64,000 bases of DNA from Nitratireductor sp. B36 (GCF_020833685.1 NZ_JACKZY010000003.1:324997-388996); one strand, 5' to 3'; positions 7,852-17,001 are shown, counted from the first letter of the stretch. Made by a program: numbers and translations. The notes: generated from the letters alone by a model not told the origin.

Positions 7852-9339
7852 GTGGCTTATTTCCTGACGGCAGACGGCGGGACCGAGAGCATACGAGCGC
7901 GTGTCTACGATCTGAAGGGAAACTGCCTTGGAACCAGTGCAGTTCCTTACCAGACCGATTTCAAGCCCGGACGGGTGGAGCAAAATCCGGAGGATTGGTG
8001 GGCGAATTTCGTTCGTGCCGCACGCGAAGCTATCCGCGAGGCAGGCGTCGACCCAAGTGGGATCGAGGCCATTTGCTACGCCACCACCTGCTGTACCGTT
8101 GTCGCTCTCGATGAAAACGGCCGAGCCTTGCGCCCAGCCATCATGTGGATGGATGTGCGCGCGCATCAGGAGGCTCAGGACGTGCTGGCCACGGGCGATG
8201 AAGCCCTGCTTTTGAACGGAGCTGGGCAAGGTCCGGTCTCCGCAGAGTGGATGATCCCGAAAGCCTTGTGGTTGAAACGAAACGAACCGCAGACCTTTGC
8301 GGATGCCCACAGGATCTGCGAGTATCAGGACTTTCTTACCTATCGCCTTACAGGCACGTGGGCGGCAAGCCTCGACAATGCCGGACTGCGCTGGCACTAC
8401 CGGTCGCGCTCGGGCGGGTGGGCCTCCAGCTTGCTCGCCACACTGGACCTGTCGGAGCTTGAACAGAAATGGCCCGAGCGGGTGGTGGCGCCGGGCGAGG
8501 TGATCGGAACGCTCACCTCGGCTGCAGCCAACGAGCTGGGCCTGTCGGCGAATGTGAAAGTGGTTCAGGGTGGCGCGGATGCGCTCATCGGCATGATTGG
8601 TCTGGGGGTTCACAAACCTGGACAGCTGGCCATGATCACGGGCTCGTCCCATCTTCAGTTCGGGGTGACTGAAAGCCCTATACATGCGCCCGGCGTGTGG
8701 GGCAGCTACGCCGACATTGTGTATCCCGACCGCTGGATAGTGGAGGGCGGTCAGACTTCCACCGGCTCCATCATCAACTGGCTTTCGCGCCTGAAGGGCG
8801 CCCCACTCGATTTCGATGACCTCAACCGCAGGGCCGCTGCGCTCGAGCCGGGTTGTGACGGGCTCATCGTTCAGGATCATTTTCAGGGCAACCGCACGCC
8901 ACATACCGACCCGCTTTCACGTGGTGCGATTGTTGGACTGACGCTCGGCCATGAAATTCACCACCTCTTCCGCGCTATCATGGAGGGCATCGGCTTCGGG
9001 ACCCGTTCCATTCTAGATGCTTTCCGTTCGGCCGGGTATGCCGGGGAGGAGATGACCGTGGGCGGTGGCGCTACCGGGTCGGACTTGTGGCTGCAAATCC
9101 ATGCGGATACGGCCGGCATTCCGGTGCGGGTGCCAGCCTCGACCGATGCGCCGTCGACAGGATCGGCGGTTCTTGCCGGCGTGGGGGCCGGGCACTTCGC
9201 AACCATCGATGAGGGTATCGGAGCGATGGTCCATGCGGGCAGGTTGATCGAGCCTCGCGCCGACAGTGTCGCTCGATACGATGAAATTTACGCGAAATAC
9301 GCCGCGCTCTATCCGGCTTTGAAGGAGGTTTTGGCATGA
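7852..9339 (+). CDS. FGGY-family carbohydrate kinase (xylulokinase-like)
   Basis: The GTG at 7852 is preferred because AGGAGGAG lies at 7841-7848 and the product then opens VAYFLTADGGTESIRARVYD, the normal FGGY beginning; it is 495 residues, the usual length. The N-terminal half has the ATTCCTVVALDENG and MWMDVRAHQEA segments with the catalytic Asp. The C-terminal half has GGQTSTGSIINWL and the family signature around VGGGATGSDLWLQIHAD. It phosphorylates a sugar or polyol with ATP. Because the ABC transporter delivers an unphosphorylated substrate, this kinase probably supplies the phosphate before E1 cleavage. E. coli xylulokinase is known to accept 1-deoxy-D-xylulose. It overlaps the SDR gene by 4 bp. 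Confidence 0.86.
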   Translation: MAYFLTADGGTESIRARVYDLKGNCLGTSAVPYQTDFKPGRVEQNPEDWWANFVRAAREAIREAGVDPSGIEAICYATTCCTVVALDENGRALRPAIMWMDVRAHQEAQDVLATGDEALLLNGAGQGPVSAEWMIPKALWLKRNEPQTFADAHRICEYQDFLTYRLTGTWAASLDNAGLRWHYRSRSGGWASSLLATLDLSELEQKWPERVVAPGEVIGTLTSAAANELGLSANVKVVQGGADALIGMIGLGVHKPGQLAMITGSSHLQFGVTESPIHAPGVWGSYADIVYPDRWIVEGGQTSTGSIINWLSRLKGAPLDFDDLNRRAAALEPGCDGLIVQDHFQGNRTPHTDPLSRGAIVGLTLGHEIHHLFRAIMEGIGFGTRSILDAFRSAGYAGEEMTVGGGATGSDLWLQIHADTAGIPVRVPASTDAPSTGSAVLAGVGAGHFATIDEGIGAMVHAGRLIEPRADSVARYDEIYAKYAALYPALKEVLA

Positions 9340-10109
9340 CGGCTCATGAAAATCCCGGCTCTGCCGGCAGAACGGCTCTTGTCACAGGAGCAAGCCGTGG
9401 CATCGGGGCGGCGATCGCCCGAGGGTTGGCAAAGCGCGGGTATGATGTGGCGCTCAATGATATTGAGCGGCAAGAAAGCGATCTCGAGGGGGTGGCAAAA
9501 GACATTCGTGCTCTGGGTCAACGCGCGGAGCCCCTCTATGCGGATGTCAGCAGCAAAATTGAAGTCGAGACCATGGCCCAGAAGGCGCTGGAAGCTTTCG
9601 GCAAGATTGACGTGATCGTCAACAATGCCGGCATCCTCATTGCCGGTGAAGTCGATGGCCTTCCCGAGGAGACATGGGACGCTGTGATGGACGTGAATGC
9701 GAAAGGCGCGTTCATGGTGATCCAGGCGCTCCTGCCCTCAATGAAGAACCGCGGCTATGGTCGTATCGTCAACATCGCCTCCATCGGCGGGAAGCACGGT
9801 GCACCGGAACAGGCGCACTACTCTGCCTCCAAGGCTGCGGTGATGGGATTTTCACGCGTTCTTGCTCAGGAGGTCGGGCCGCTGGGGATCACCGTGAACT
9901 GTGTGTGTCCCGGGATCATCCTGACCGATATGGGGCGAGTGAATCTGGATGATCCTCTGGTGCGCGACGCCTGGAAATCCAAAACGGCGATGGCCCGCAT
10001 AGGCGACCCCGAAGATGTGGTCGGTCCTGTTGCGTTCTTCGCATCCGATGACGCGGGCTTCGTTACCGGACAGACGCTCAATGTCGACGGCGGGATCGTG
10101 TTCTCGTGA
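9336..10109 (+). CDS. Short-chain dehydrogenase/reductase (FabG-like fold)
   Basis: The 257-residue classical SDR has the nucleotide motif TGASRGIGAAIA near residues 18-29, NNAGIL, and the catalytic Ser plus YSASK (Tyr-x-x-x-Lys) near residue 160. The C-terminal DAGFVTGQTLNVDGG is the usual SDR ending. It overlaps the kinase gene by 4 bp and closes the operon. In sugar operons such enzymes oxidise polyols or sugars with NAD(P); here it may form the keto-sugar that the kinase phosphorylates. An acetoin/butanediol dehydrogenase role would fit if the E1 acts on acetoin. Confidence 0.85.
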   Translation: MTAHENPGSAGRTALVTGASRGIGAAIARGLAKRGYDVALNDIERQESDLEGVAKDIRALGQRAEPLYADVSSKIEVETMAQKALEAFGKIDVIVNNAGILIAGEVDGLPEETWDAVMDVNAKGAFMVIQALLPSMKNRGYGRIVNIASIGGKHGAPEQAHYSASKAAVMGFSRVLAQEVGPLGITVNCVCPGIILTDMGRVNLDDPLVRDAWKSKTAMARIGDPEDVVGPVAFFASDDAGFVTGQTLNVDGGIVFS

Positions 10110-10660
10110 TTTCGTGACGCGTGCAGTGTCGGCGGGGTCGCGCCTGCGCGCCCCCCAGGTGCTGTCATTTGGGTGTCCCACCAAGCTGTGAGCTGCTCTG
10201 ACGCGTCTCTTTCCTCCTCGGCTTTTGCATCGTGTTATGCAGAGGAGGCCCGCCCTGCGTATGGGCCGATGATCTGATCTGAGATCACTCGTATCAGGCT
10301 TGTTTACAAGACCTTGCTGGGTCCGGATGCAGTCCGGCTAAAACGAACACATCTATCTCCAATATCCCTAAGGTTAGAGGAAGAAAGAGGAATTGCCTTC
10401 GCACATTCGCGCTCCGTACGCCAACAAGGGTTGCGCGAGGACCGGCCGGACAGGATGGCGATATTTCAAGTTTGAAAGACATGATTGATCGGCTTCCCGT
10501 TCTGTGATCATATGATCATTAGACTATGGGGAATTCTTAGCCGCGATGACGGGGCGTGTTTTTTGGCATGGGTCGGGCGGACGACCGGCGTTTTTCGAGC
10601 GCCTCGACGCCTTGCGCATGGTGAGAGCAGTGTCGATCGCGACAATCAGGGAGAAAAAAC
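10110..10660. other. Intergenic region between sugar operon and TRAP operon
   Basis: No gene is supported in these 551 bases. A bulged hairpin lies at 10213-10248 (outer arms CCTCCTC/GAGGAGG, inner arms TGCAT/ATGCA) and could end the upstream operon, although it lacks a T tract. A near-palindrome TGATCTGAGATCA is at 10275-10287. The clear regulatory signal is the perfect palindrome at 10505-10518, listed separately. The TRAP promoter must lie in the last 150 bases; no convincing -10/-35 pair was identified. Confidence 0.6.
10505..10518. promoter_or_regulatory. Palindromic operator candidate TGATCATATGATCA (GntR site 1)
   Basis: A perfect 14-bp palindrome 142 bp upstream of the TRAP binding-protein start. 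The same half-sites, TGATCA-NN-TGATCA, recur at 23126-23139 upstream of the Liv operon. The two sites flank the island that contains the GntR/FCD regulator at 15046-15753. This is a typical arrangement and size for a FadR-subfamily GntR operator. Assignment to this regulator is inferred. Confidence 0.6.
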
Positions 10661-11662
10661 TTGAAAAAGCTCATTGCGACGTTGGCCTTGGCGGGCTTTG
10701 CCGTTTTCAGCAACGCTGAAGCTCAGGAGATCAAGGTCGGCCTTTCGCTGCCGCAGGATCTGCCCGGCTTCGACTTCGTCAACGGCATGTATGAGACCTT
10801 CAAGACCGAGGTGGAAGCCAATTCCGACATGACGGTCGATCTCGTCTATGCCGGTGCGCTGGGCGCGCCCAATGAACGCCTTGCCCAGATGCGCCGCGGC
10901 GTCATCCAGATGAGCGATGCGGCAGACGGCAATTTCGCGACCATTCACAGCGATGTGCAGATCCTCAACATGCCCTATCTCTTCCCGGATGAGGAAACGG
11001 CGTGGGCCGTGTTCGATGGTCCCTTCGGCGACGAGCTTGCTGAATCCATCCGCGAGAAGACCGGCGTGCGCGTTCTTGGCTGGTGGGAATCGGGTGGTTT
11101 CAAACATTTCAGCGCCAGCCGCGCGATCACCAGCCCCGATGACATGAAGGGGCTGAAAATGCGAGTGCTCGGGCCGCTCGCCACCATTCCGGTGGAGGCG
11201 CTCGGCGCATCAGCCGCCCCCATTGCCTTTGGCGAGCTTTACACCTCGCTCAAGACCGGCGTTGTCGACGGGCAGGACAATTCCGTCTCGGTCTTCAACC
11301 TCGTCAAGCTTTACGAGGTCCAGCCCCATCTGGCGCTGACCGGCCACACTTATGCTTTTGGACCGCTCGGCATAAACGATGCCTTCTTCTCGGGTCTCTC
11401 GGAGGACAAGCAGAAGGTGATCACCGATGCGGCGGAAAAGGCCATAGCCTTCAATCGCCAGAAGTCACGCGAGATCGAGGCCAATGCCATAGCCTTTGCC
11501 AAGGAGCAGGGCGTGGAGATCATCGAGCTCGACGATGAAGCGCGTTCAGCCTTCAAAAGTGTCATGCAGCCGCCGGCACGGGCATGGCTTGAAGAAAATG
11601 TCGACAGTCCCGATCTGATCGACGCTGCGGAAGCCGCCGTCAAGGCTGCTGCAAACCAGTGA
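10661..11662 (+). CDS. TRAP transporter solute-binding protein (DctP family)
   Basis: The product is 333 residues starting at a TTG at 10661 (AGGGAG upstream); no in-frame ATG would keep the signal peptide. Residues 1-21 are a signal peptide (MKKLIATLALAGFAVFSNAEA). The mature protein has the DctP features: LAQMRRGVIQMSDAADG, then GLKMRVLG (the Arg that salt-bridges substrate carboxylates) and FGELYTSLKTGVVDGQDN near residue 190-210. It binds an organic acid or amino-acid-like anion in the periplasm for the DctQM permease encoded next. The stop overlaps the next start. Confidence 0.9.
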   Translation: MKKLIATLALAGFAVFSNAEAQEIKVGLSLPQDLPGFDFVNGMYETFKTEVEANSDMTVDLVYAGALGAPNERLAQMRRGVIQMSDAADGNFATIHSDVQILNMPYLFPDEETAWAVFDGPFGDELAESIREKTGVRVLGWWESGGFKHFSASRAITSPDDMKGLKMRVLGPLATIPVEALGASAAPIAFGELYTSLKTGVVDGQDNSVSVFNLVKLYEVQPHLALTGHTYAFGPLGINDAFFSGLSEDKQKVITDAAEKAIAFNRQKSREIEANAIAFAKEQGVEIIELDDEARSAFKSVMQPPARAWLEENVDSPDLIDAAEAAVKAAANQ

Positions 11663-12147
11663 ACATGGGGTTTGGCTCAAGGCTGGTCAGGGGCGTGGAG
11701 ACGGCGCTGCGCGTCGTCGCCGCGCTCTGCCTTGCCGGCCTGACGCTTCTTGTCACCTTTCAGGTGGTGGCGCGCTATGGCATCGGCTCGGTGCCGATCT
11801 TCACCGAGGAAGTGGCGCGCTATGCCATGATCTGGATGGCTCTGCTGGCTGCCGCCGTTGGCGTGCGCGAGGCAAGCCATATCCGCATCGACTTTGTGCC
11901 GGGGCTGCTTTCAAGCCTCGCACCGCGCCTCAGTCTGGTGCTTGAGGCGGTGCTCGATCTTGTTTCGCTGACCGTCTTTCTGGTGCTCATCTGGTATGGC
12001 GTGGACATGGTGATGTTCGCCGCCGGCCAGACCAGCGAAGGGCTGCGCCTGCCGCTTTCCTATCCCTATCTCGCAGTGCCGGTGAGTTTTGTCTTTGCAG
12101 CGCTCTTTGCCTTTCTGCGCCTCAAGGAGCGCATCAGCCCGTCATGA
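11659..12147 (+). CDS. TRAP transporter small permease (DctQ family)
   Basis: A 162-residue membrane protein with four predicted transmembrane segments, the standard DctQ design. The segment FTEEVARYAMIWMALLAAAVGVREASHIRID around residues 38-70 is the conserved DctQ core. Translation may begin at the GTG at 11659, overlapping the upstream stop, or at the ATG at 11665; spacing does not decide. It anchors the periplasmic binding protein function to the large DctM subunit, whose gene overlaps by 4 bp. Confidence 0.88.
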   Translation: MNMGFGSRLVRGVETALRVVAALCLAGLTLLVTFQVVARYGIGSVPIFTEEVARYAMIWMALLAAAVGVREASHIRIDFVPGLLSSLAPRLSLVLEAVLDLVSLTVFLVLIWYGVDMVMFAAGQTSEGLRLPLSYPYLAVPVSFVFAALFAFLRLKERISPS

Positions 12148-13436
12148 GCGCGTCCCTTTCCGTTCTTCTCATCACCTTTCTGGGGCTGATCATTGCCGGG
12201 CTTCCAATCGCCTGGGGCATGATCGCGGCGGTGATCGCGTGGATGGCCTTTACCGGCCAATGGGCTTTTCTGCCGATCGTGCCGGAGCGGCTTTATCAGG
12301 GCATGGATTCCTTCGTTCTGATGGCGATCCCGCTGTTCATCCTGGCCGGCGAGCTCGTCAATGAAGGCAAGATCACCGACCGGCTGATCCATTTCGCCAA
12401 TGTGCTGTTTGGCTGGATGCGCGGCGGGCTGGCGCAGGTGAATATCGGCGCATCGATCCTGTTTGCCGGCATCACCGGCGTGGCGCTGGGCGACATTGCC
12501 TCGCTGGGGCGCGTCTTCATCCCCGCCATGGTGAAGCAGGGTTATTCAAGCGCCTATGCGGCGGCTGTCACCGCCTCGTCCTCCATTATTGGCCCCATGG
12601 TGCCACCCTCTCTGGTGGCGGTGATCTATGGGTCGATGACAGGGGTCTCCATCGGCGCGCTGATGGCGGCGACGCTCATTCCCGGTCTGCTGATCGGGCT
12701 GGCGCAGATGATCCTTGTCGCCATTCAGGCGCGGATCAACAATTTCCCGCGCATCGAGACGGACCGCAACCCGGCCGCTGTCGTCTCGGCCACGGGCCAT
12801 GCGCTGGTGCCGCTGATGATCCCGGTCATCATCCTTGCCGGCATGCTGGGCGGCATCATGACGCCAACGGAAGCCGGCGGCGTGGCGGCGGTCTATGCGC
12901 TGATTGTTTCGCTGGTGCTCTATCGCAGCGTGACGCTCTCGTCGCTTGCCGCCGTGTTCAATCGCTCGGCGCTTTTCTCCGGTCAGCTTCTCATCATTGT
13001 GGGCTGCGGCGCGGCCTTTTCCTGGGTGATGGGCATGGAAAATGTGCCGCGCATGGTGGGCGAGATGATCTCCACCTGGGATCTCGGCCTGATCGGCACC
13101 ATGCTGGTGTTCAACGTGATCCTGCTCGTGCTTGGCATGTTCATCGATCCGACCACGGTGATCATCCTGTTCGGCCCGCTGCTTTCGGCGGCGGCTACCC
13201 TTGCGGGCATCGACCCGTTGCATTTCGGCGTGGTGGCAATTCTCAATCTCAATATCGGGCTTTTGACTCCGCCGCTCGGCGTGTGTCTCTTTGCAGCCGA
13301 ACGCATTGCCAATTGCGGCTTTGCGGCACTGCTGCGCGCCACGCTGCCCTTTCTCCTTGTCAATCTCATTGCGCTGGCGATCATAGTGGCCTTTCCCGGC
13401 CTCAGCCTCTGGCTGCCGCGCGCACTCGGCTTTTGA
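12144..13436 (+). CDS. TRAP transporter large permease (DctM family)
   Basis: A 430-residue membrane protein with about 12 predicted transmembrane segments. DctM hallmarks are visible: IPLFILAGELVNEGKI near residue 60, GGLAQVNIGASILFAGITGVALGDIASLG with the first conserved GxxxGxxxxD-type region, SSSIIGPMVPPSL near residue 145, and ILNLNIGLLTPPLGVCLF near residue 365. It is the sodium-coupled transport subunit of the TRAP system. It is followed 11 bp later by the class-V aminotransferase-fold gene, so uptake and metabolism are probably co-expressed. Confidence 0.9.
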   Translation: MSASLSVLLITFLGLIIAGLPIAWGMIAAVIAWMAFTGQWAFLPIVPERLYQGMDSFVLMAIPLFILAGELVNEGKITDRLIHFANVLFGWMRGGLAQVNIGASILFAGITGVALGDIASLGRVFIPAMVKQGYSSAYAAAVTASSSIIGPMVPPSLVAVIYGSMTGVSIGALMAATLIPGLLIGLAQMILVAIQARINNFPRIETDRNPAAVVSATGHALVPLMIPVIILAGMLGGIMTPTEAGGVAAVYALIVSLVLYRSVTLSSLAAVFNRSALFSGQLLIIVGCGAAFSWVMGMENVPRMVGEMISTWDLGLIGTMLVFNVILLVLGMFIDPTTVIILFGPLLSAAATLAGIDPLHFGVVAILNLNIGLLTPPLGVCLFAAERIANCGFAALLRATLPFLLVNLIALAIIVAFPGLSLWLPRALGF

Positions 13437-13447
13437 AGGATGGTTTC

Positions 13448-14602
13448 ATGACTGCGACACCGCTTCCCACGGATGGGTCGGGCTATCTGCTCTATCACTC
13501 CATCGGCATGTATCCGGGCAAGGGCGCGGCCATGGCGAAAGCCTTTGCCGATTTCTCCAATCTCTGGGCGGCGCTGGATGACGGGCAGTGGATGCAGGCG
13601 CTGACCCTGCGCGCGCGCTTCATCGATCTGTGGCGCGACCTGATCGATGCCGAACCCGGCACACTGACTTCGGCGGAGAATGTGACCACGGCGCTTTACA
13701 GCGTTGTGGGCAGCCTGCCGGAGAAACATCTGAAGGGTAAAACGCTGCTGGTGGCAGGCGACTGTTTTCCGAGCCTGCATTTTCTTCTGGCAGGTCTTGC
13801 GCCGCGCCTTGGCTTCACGCTGAAGACCGTGCCACTGCGCGCGGGCGAAAACTGGGTGCGTGATGAAGACATGCTTGCCGCATGGGATGAGCGCGTCGGT
13901 GTCGCGCTTTTGACCTTCGTCACCTCTACCTCTTCCCATCGCAGTGATGTCACGCGGCTCATCGCTCATGGGCGAAAGATGGGCAGTCTCGTGGGCGTCG
14001 ACATCACGCAGGGAGCGGGGCTTGTCCCTTACTCCGTAAAGGAGAGCGATGCGGATTTTACCGTTTCCACCACGCTCAAATGGCTCTGCGGCACGCCGGG
14101 GGCGGGCATATTGCACATGAAGCCGCAGCTGATTGCAGCGTGCAGTCCGGAGCTGCGCGGCTGGTTCAGCCAGGAAAATATTTTCTCCTGGGATCTCGAC
14201 GCCTTCCAATATGCGGGCGATGCGCGGCGGTTCGACCACGGCACGCCATCGGTTCTTGCCTGCGCCGGCTCCGTGCCGGCGCTGGAATGGCATGCGGAGC
14301 AGGACCAGACGGCACTGCTTTCCCAGAACCGCGAACTGGGTGCGATGATCATTGCCGAGGCCGACAGGCTGGGGCTCGATCTGGTGACCCCGCGCGAAGA
14401 CGAGAGGCGCGGCGGCAGCCTGATGGTGCGTCTGCCGGAGACTATCGATGGTGCGGGGCTGATCGACCGGCTGCGCGAAATCGGTGTCTTCACCGATTGC
14501 CGCGGGCCGATCATGCGGCTTTCGCCGGGCATCGTCACCAGGCCGGAAGGGATCGAGGCGCTGTTCCGGCATTTGCGCGATGCGGAGGGGCTTGGGCGAT
14601 GA
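13448..14602 (+). CDS. Class V aminotransferase-fold PLP enzyme, kynureninase-like
   Basis: From the ATG at 13448 the product is 384 residues. It has the fold-type-I PLP layout of the kynureninase/cysteine-desulfurase group: FVTSTSSHRSDV near residue 157, VGVDITQGAG with the cofactor-binding Asp near residue 184, and the Schiff-base Lys in VSTTLKWLCGTPGAGIL near residue 208. The LxGTPGAG context resembles kynureninase. It may cleave a beta or gamma carbon-carbon or carbon-heteroatom bond in an amino acid carried by the TRAP system. True kynureninase activity is not assured, because no other kynurenine-pathway gene is nearby. Confidence 0.78.
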   Translation: MTATPLPTDGSGYLLYHSIGMYPGKGAAMAKAFADFSNLWAALDDGQWMQALTLRARFIDLWRDLIDAEPGTLTSAENVTTALYSVVGSLPEKHLKGKTLLVAGDCFPSLHFLLAGLAPRLGFTLKTVPLRAGENWVRDEDMLAAWDERVGVALLTFVTSTSSHRSDVTRLIAHGRKMGSLVGVDITQGAGLVPYSVKESDADFTVSTTLKWLCGTPGAGILHMKPQLIAACSPELRGWFSQENIFSWDLDAFQYAGDARRFDHGTPSVLACAGSVPALEWHAEQDQTALLSQNRELGAMIIAEADRLGLDLVTPREDERRGGSLMVRLPETIDGAGLIDRLREIGVFTDCRGPIMRLSPGIVTRPEGIEALFRHLRDAEGLGR

Positions 14603-15036
14603 CAAGCGCTGCCCTTGGCCATTCCGTCACGGCCTTGATCGAGGTTTCTGCAGACAAGGCCTTTGCCTTCATGAAAGACCCGCTGCTTCTGGGGCGCTGG
14701 TCGCTTGGCTGCATGGATACCAAACCGACCGAGGTGGAAGGTATCTATACCGGCACATCGCTGTTTGACGGCGGCACCGGCTTCTTCGAGATCGATGCGG
14801 ATGAACAGCGGTTGATCATCGATTTCCGGCTGGGCGATCTTGAGCAACGCCAGCCGCGCATTTCAGCACGGATTATCCCTGCTGACGTTTGCGGGCTGGA
14901 AAAAGGCACCTGCTATCTGACGCTCGATGCATGGCGTTCAGCCGGAATGGACGAAGCGCGCTGGGAGAGGCTTTGCCGGGCCCACGAGGCCGAGATCCTG
15001 CTCATCAAGAGCCAGTGCGAACGGCATTTTGCCTGA
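14599..15036 (+). CDS. SRPBCC/START-like small-molecule-binding domain protein
   Basis: Starting at the ATG at 14599, which overlaps the upstream stop by 4 bp, the product is 145 residues. The opening VTALIEVSADKAFAFMKDPLLLGRWSLGCMD and the following strand-rich pattern match SRPBCC helix-grip proteins (polyketide cyclase/Bet v 1-like), which bind hydrophobic ligands in a cavity. It ends the TRAP operon. No catalytic residues can be named. It may bind or act on an intermediate of the pathway encoded around it. Confidence 0.65.
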   Translation: MTSAALGHSVTALIEVSADKAFAFMKDPLLLGRWSLGCMDTKPTEVEGIYTGTSLFDGGTGFFEIDADEQRLIIDFRLGDLEQRQPRISARIIPADVCGLEKGTCYLTLDAWRSAGMDEARWERLCRAHEAEILLIKSQCERHFA

Positions 15037-15045
15037 GCCGCACGT

Positions 15046-15753
15046 TTAAACCGCTTCGCCCTCGCACAATTTGCGCAAGAGGGACTGCGTGCCGGTGATG
15101 TCGGCAATCATGTGGGTGCGTGCTTCTTCCGCATTGCGCTCTTTGAGCGCAGCAACAATGGCATGGTGATGTTTCGAGAAAGGCTCGTGCAGGCCGGTGC
15201 CGAGCTTCGGTGCGATATAGGAAGACAGCATCCGCATATAGGGCCCGTAGCGCAGCCATAAGGAATCGATCAGCTGCATCAGCACATCGGAGCGCGATGC
15301 CGCGTAGATGGCGAAATGGAAATCGCGGTTCTTGAGCAGCATTTCGTAAACATCGCCAGCAGCGTGGATCGATTCATGCGCCTCGACAAGCTGTTCCAGA
15401 TTGGACACTTCCGCGTCGGTGATCCGGTGGGCAGCCTGCTCGGTGGCCAATCCCTCAAGGGCGACACGTGCCTGACAAATATCGTCGAGCCTCTGGGCGG
15501 AGACGGGTGGCACATGCGCTGAACCGTTGGCCGCGATCTCCAGCGCGTTTTCGGCGCCAAGACGCCGCAGCGCCTCACGCACCGGCATGGGGCTCGTGCC
15601 GAAAGTGGCTGCAAGAGCCTTGATGGTCATGATCTGACCCGGATCGAACCGGCCGACAATCAACGCATTGCGCAACTGATGGTAGACACCATCACCGATG
15701 GTGACCCGAGTGGAGACGGGCTGCAGGCCTTCCCCCAGTTGCAATTCACTCAT
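15046..15753 (-). CDS. GntR-family transcriptional regulator with FCD ligand-binding domain
   Basis: The 235-residue protein has an N-terminal winged helix (GVYHQLRNALIVGRFDPGQ, then FGTSPMPVREALRRLGAENAL with the recognition helix) and a C-terminal all-helical FCD domain. The FCD metal/ligand residues are present: Asp and His in NRDFHFAIYAAS near residue 145, and the later HHHAIVAAL. FadR-subfamily regulators of this type usually repress transport and catabolism genes until an organic-acid ligand binds. It is the last gene of the leftward Liv operon and lies between two matching palindromes (10505-10518 and 23125-23140), its likely operators. Confidence 0.88.
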   Translation of the reverse strand: MSELQLGEGLQPVSTRVTIGDGVYHQLRNALIVGRFDPGQIMTIKALAATFGTSPMPVREALRRLGAENALEIAANGSAHVPPVSAQRLDDICQARVALEGLATEQAAHRITDAEVSNLEQLVEAHESIHAAGDVYEMLLKNRDFHFAIYAASRSDVLMQLIDSLWLRYGPYMRMLSSYIAPKLGTGLHEPFSKHHHAIVAALKERNAEEARTHMIADITGTQSLLRKLCEGEAV

Positions 15754-15831
15754 CGCCGGTTCCTCGTTTTCTGCCGCACGGCCCCTTGATAGCCGTACAG
15801 AGGGCGAGGGTCCATATCTAGGATTCCAGCT

Positions 15832-17001
15832 CTACAGATCGTTGAAGAAGCGTCCAAGACGGTCCATCGCTTCTTCAAGGCGCTCGTGGCTTTGCGACCC
15901 AAAGCACACGCGCAGATGGTGTTCTCCGGCCGGACCGTAGAAACTGCCGGCTTCGACCACCACATCCGCTCTTTCCAAAATGGCATCAGCGGCCGCCTGT
16001 GCGCTTAGCCCTGTTCCGCTGATGTCGGGAAAGGCATAGATCGTGCCTTCGGGGCGGGCACACTTCACGCCCGGCATCTGGTTCAGGCGGCTGACCACCA
16101 TATCGCGTTTGCGGCAATCGTCGTCCACCATGTCCTGCAGGGCCGATGCAGGGCCTTTAAGCGCGGCGATGGCGCCGTATTGAATGAAGGTGTTGACGTG
16201 GGTCACCTCCGTTGTGGTGATTTTCATCAGGGCTGCAATCAGGCTTTGATCGGCGGCGATATAGCCAAGCCGCCACCCATCCATGGCGTAAGCCTTGGTA
16301 AAGGCGAACATGGTCACGGTCCGCTCCTTCATGCCCGGCAAGGAGGCGATGCTGATGTGTCTGGCATTGTCGAAAAGAATCTGCTCGTAGACTTCGTCTG
16401 CGATCACCCAAAGGTCATGCTCGATGGCCAGGTCGGCCACCACCTGCAATTCCGCATGGGTGTAAACGCGGCCTGTCGGATTGCATGGATTGACGATGGC
16501 GATCATGCGCGTCTTCGGGGTGATGTGCTTCTCGATCAGATCGCGCCTTATGGCAAAACCGTTCTCCCGGTCGAGCGGGGCCATGACCGGTTTGCCGCCG
16601 GCCATTTCGATCTTGCCCACATGCTGCGGGTAATAGGGTTCGAGAAGAATGCATTCCTGATCATGGTCGAGCAGCGCCATGAAGGCAGCAAACGAGGCCT
16701 GTGTCAGGCCATTGGTGACAATGATCTCGGAGGCCGAAACATCGACGCCATTATAGGTTCGCACCTTATCCGCCATGGCCTCGCGCAAAGGCAAAATGCC
16801 CTGTAGATCGCTGTAGTGAACGTGCCCGTCTCTGAGCGCCTGAATGGCCGCGTCCTTGATATGCGGCGGGGTGTCGTGAATGGGCTGGCCGAGCTCCAGA
16901 TGAATGATGTCCCGCCCCTCGGTGGGGAGCGCGGCCGCCTTGGCAACCATGCCGTAGCTCTTCTTGGACGTGTGGGTAATGCGTTTTGCGAAACTCGGCA
17001 T
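15832..17001 (-). CDS. Class I/II aminotransferase (aspartate aminotransferase-like)
   Basis: A 389-residue fold-type-I PLP aminotransferase. Visible landmarks are HLELGQPIHDTP near residue 35, NPCNPTGRVY near residue 165, VIADEVYEQILFD near residue 195, the Schiff-base Lys in FAFTKAYAMDGWRLGY near residue 230, and the carboxylate-binding Arg in HHLRVCFG near residue 365. It would transfer an amino group between an amino acid from the Liv transporter and a 2-oxo acid. It lies between the GntR gene and the binding-protein gene on the leftward operon. Exact substrate is not readable from sequence. Confidence 0.85.
   Translation of the reverse strand: MPSFAKRITHTSKKSYGMVAKAAALPTEGRDIIHLELGQPIHDTPPHIKDAAIQALRDGHVHYSDLQGILPLREAMADKVRTYNGVDVSASEIIVTNGLTQASFAAFMALLDHDQECILLEPYYPQHVGKIEMAGGKPVMAPLDRENGFAIRRDLIEKHITPKTRMIAIVNPCNPTGRVYTHAELQVVADLAIEHDLWVIADEVYEQILFDNARHISIASLPGMKERTVTMFAFTKAYAMDGWRLGYIAADQSLIAALMKITTTEVTHVNTFIQYGAIAALKGPASALQDMVDDDCRKRDMVVSRLNQMPGVKCARPEGTIYAFPDISGTGLSAQAAADAILERADVVVEAGSFYGPAGEHHLRVCFGSQSHERLEEAMDRLGRFFNDL

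Noticed and set aside
10275-10287. Near-palindrome TGATCTGAGATCA
   Set aside because: Similar half-sites to the GntR palindromes but with different spacing and an unpaired centre; too weak to call.
12983-14605. Long reverse-strand open frame (540 residues)
   Set aside because: It is antisense to the DctM and kynureninase-like genes, is rich in Arg/His/Gln/Pro, and has no recognisable domain; a GC-rich shadow frame.
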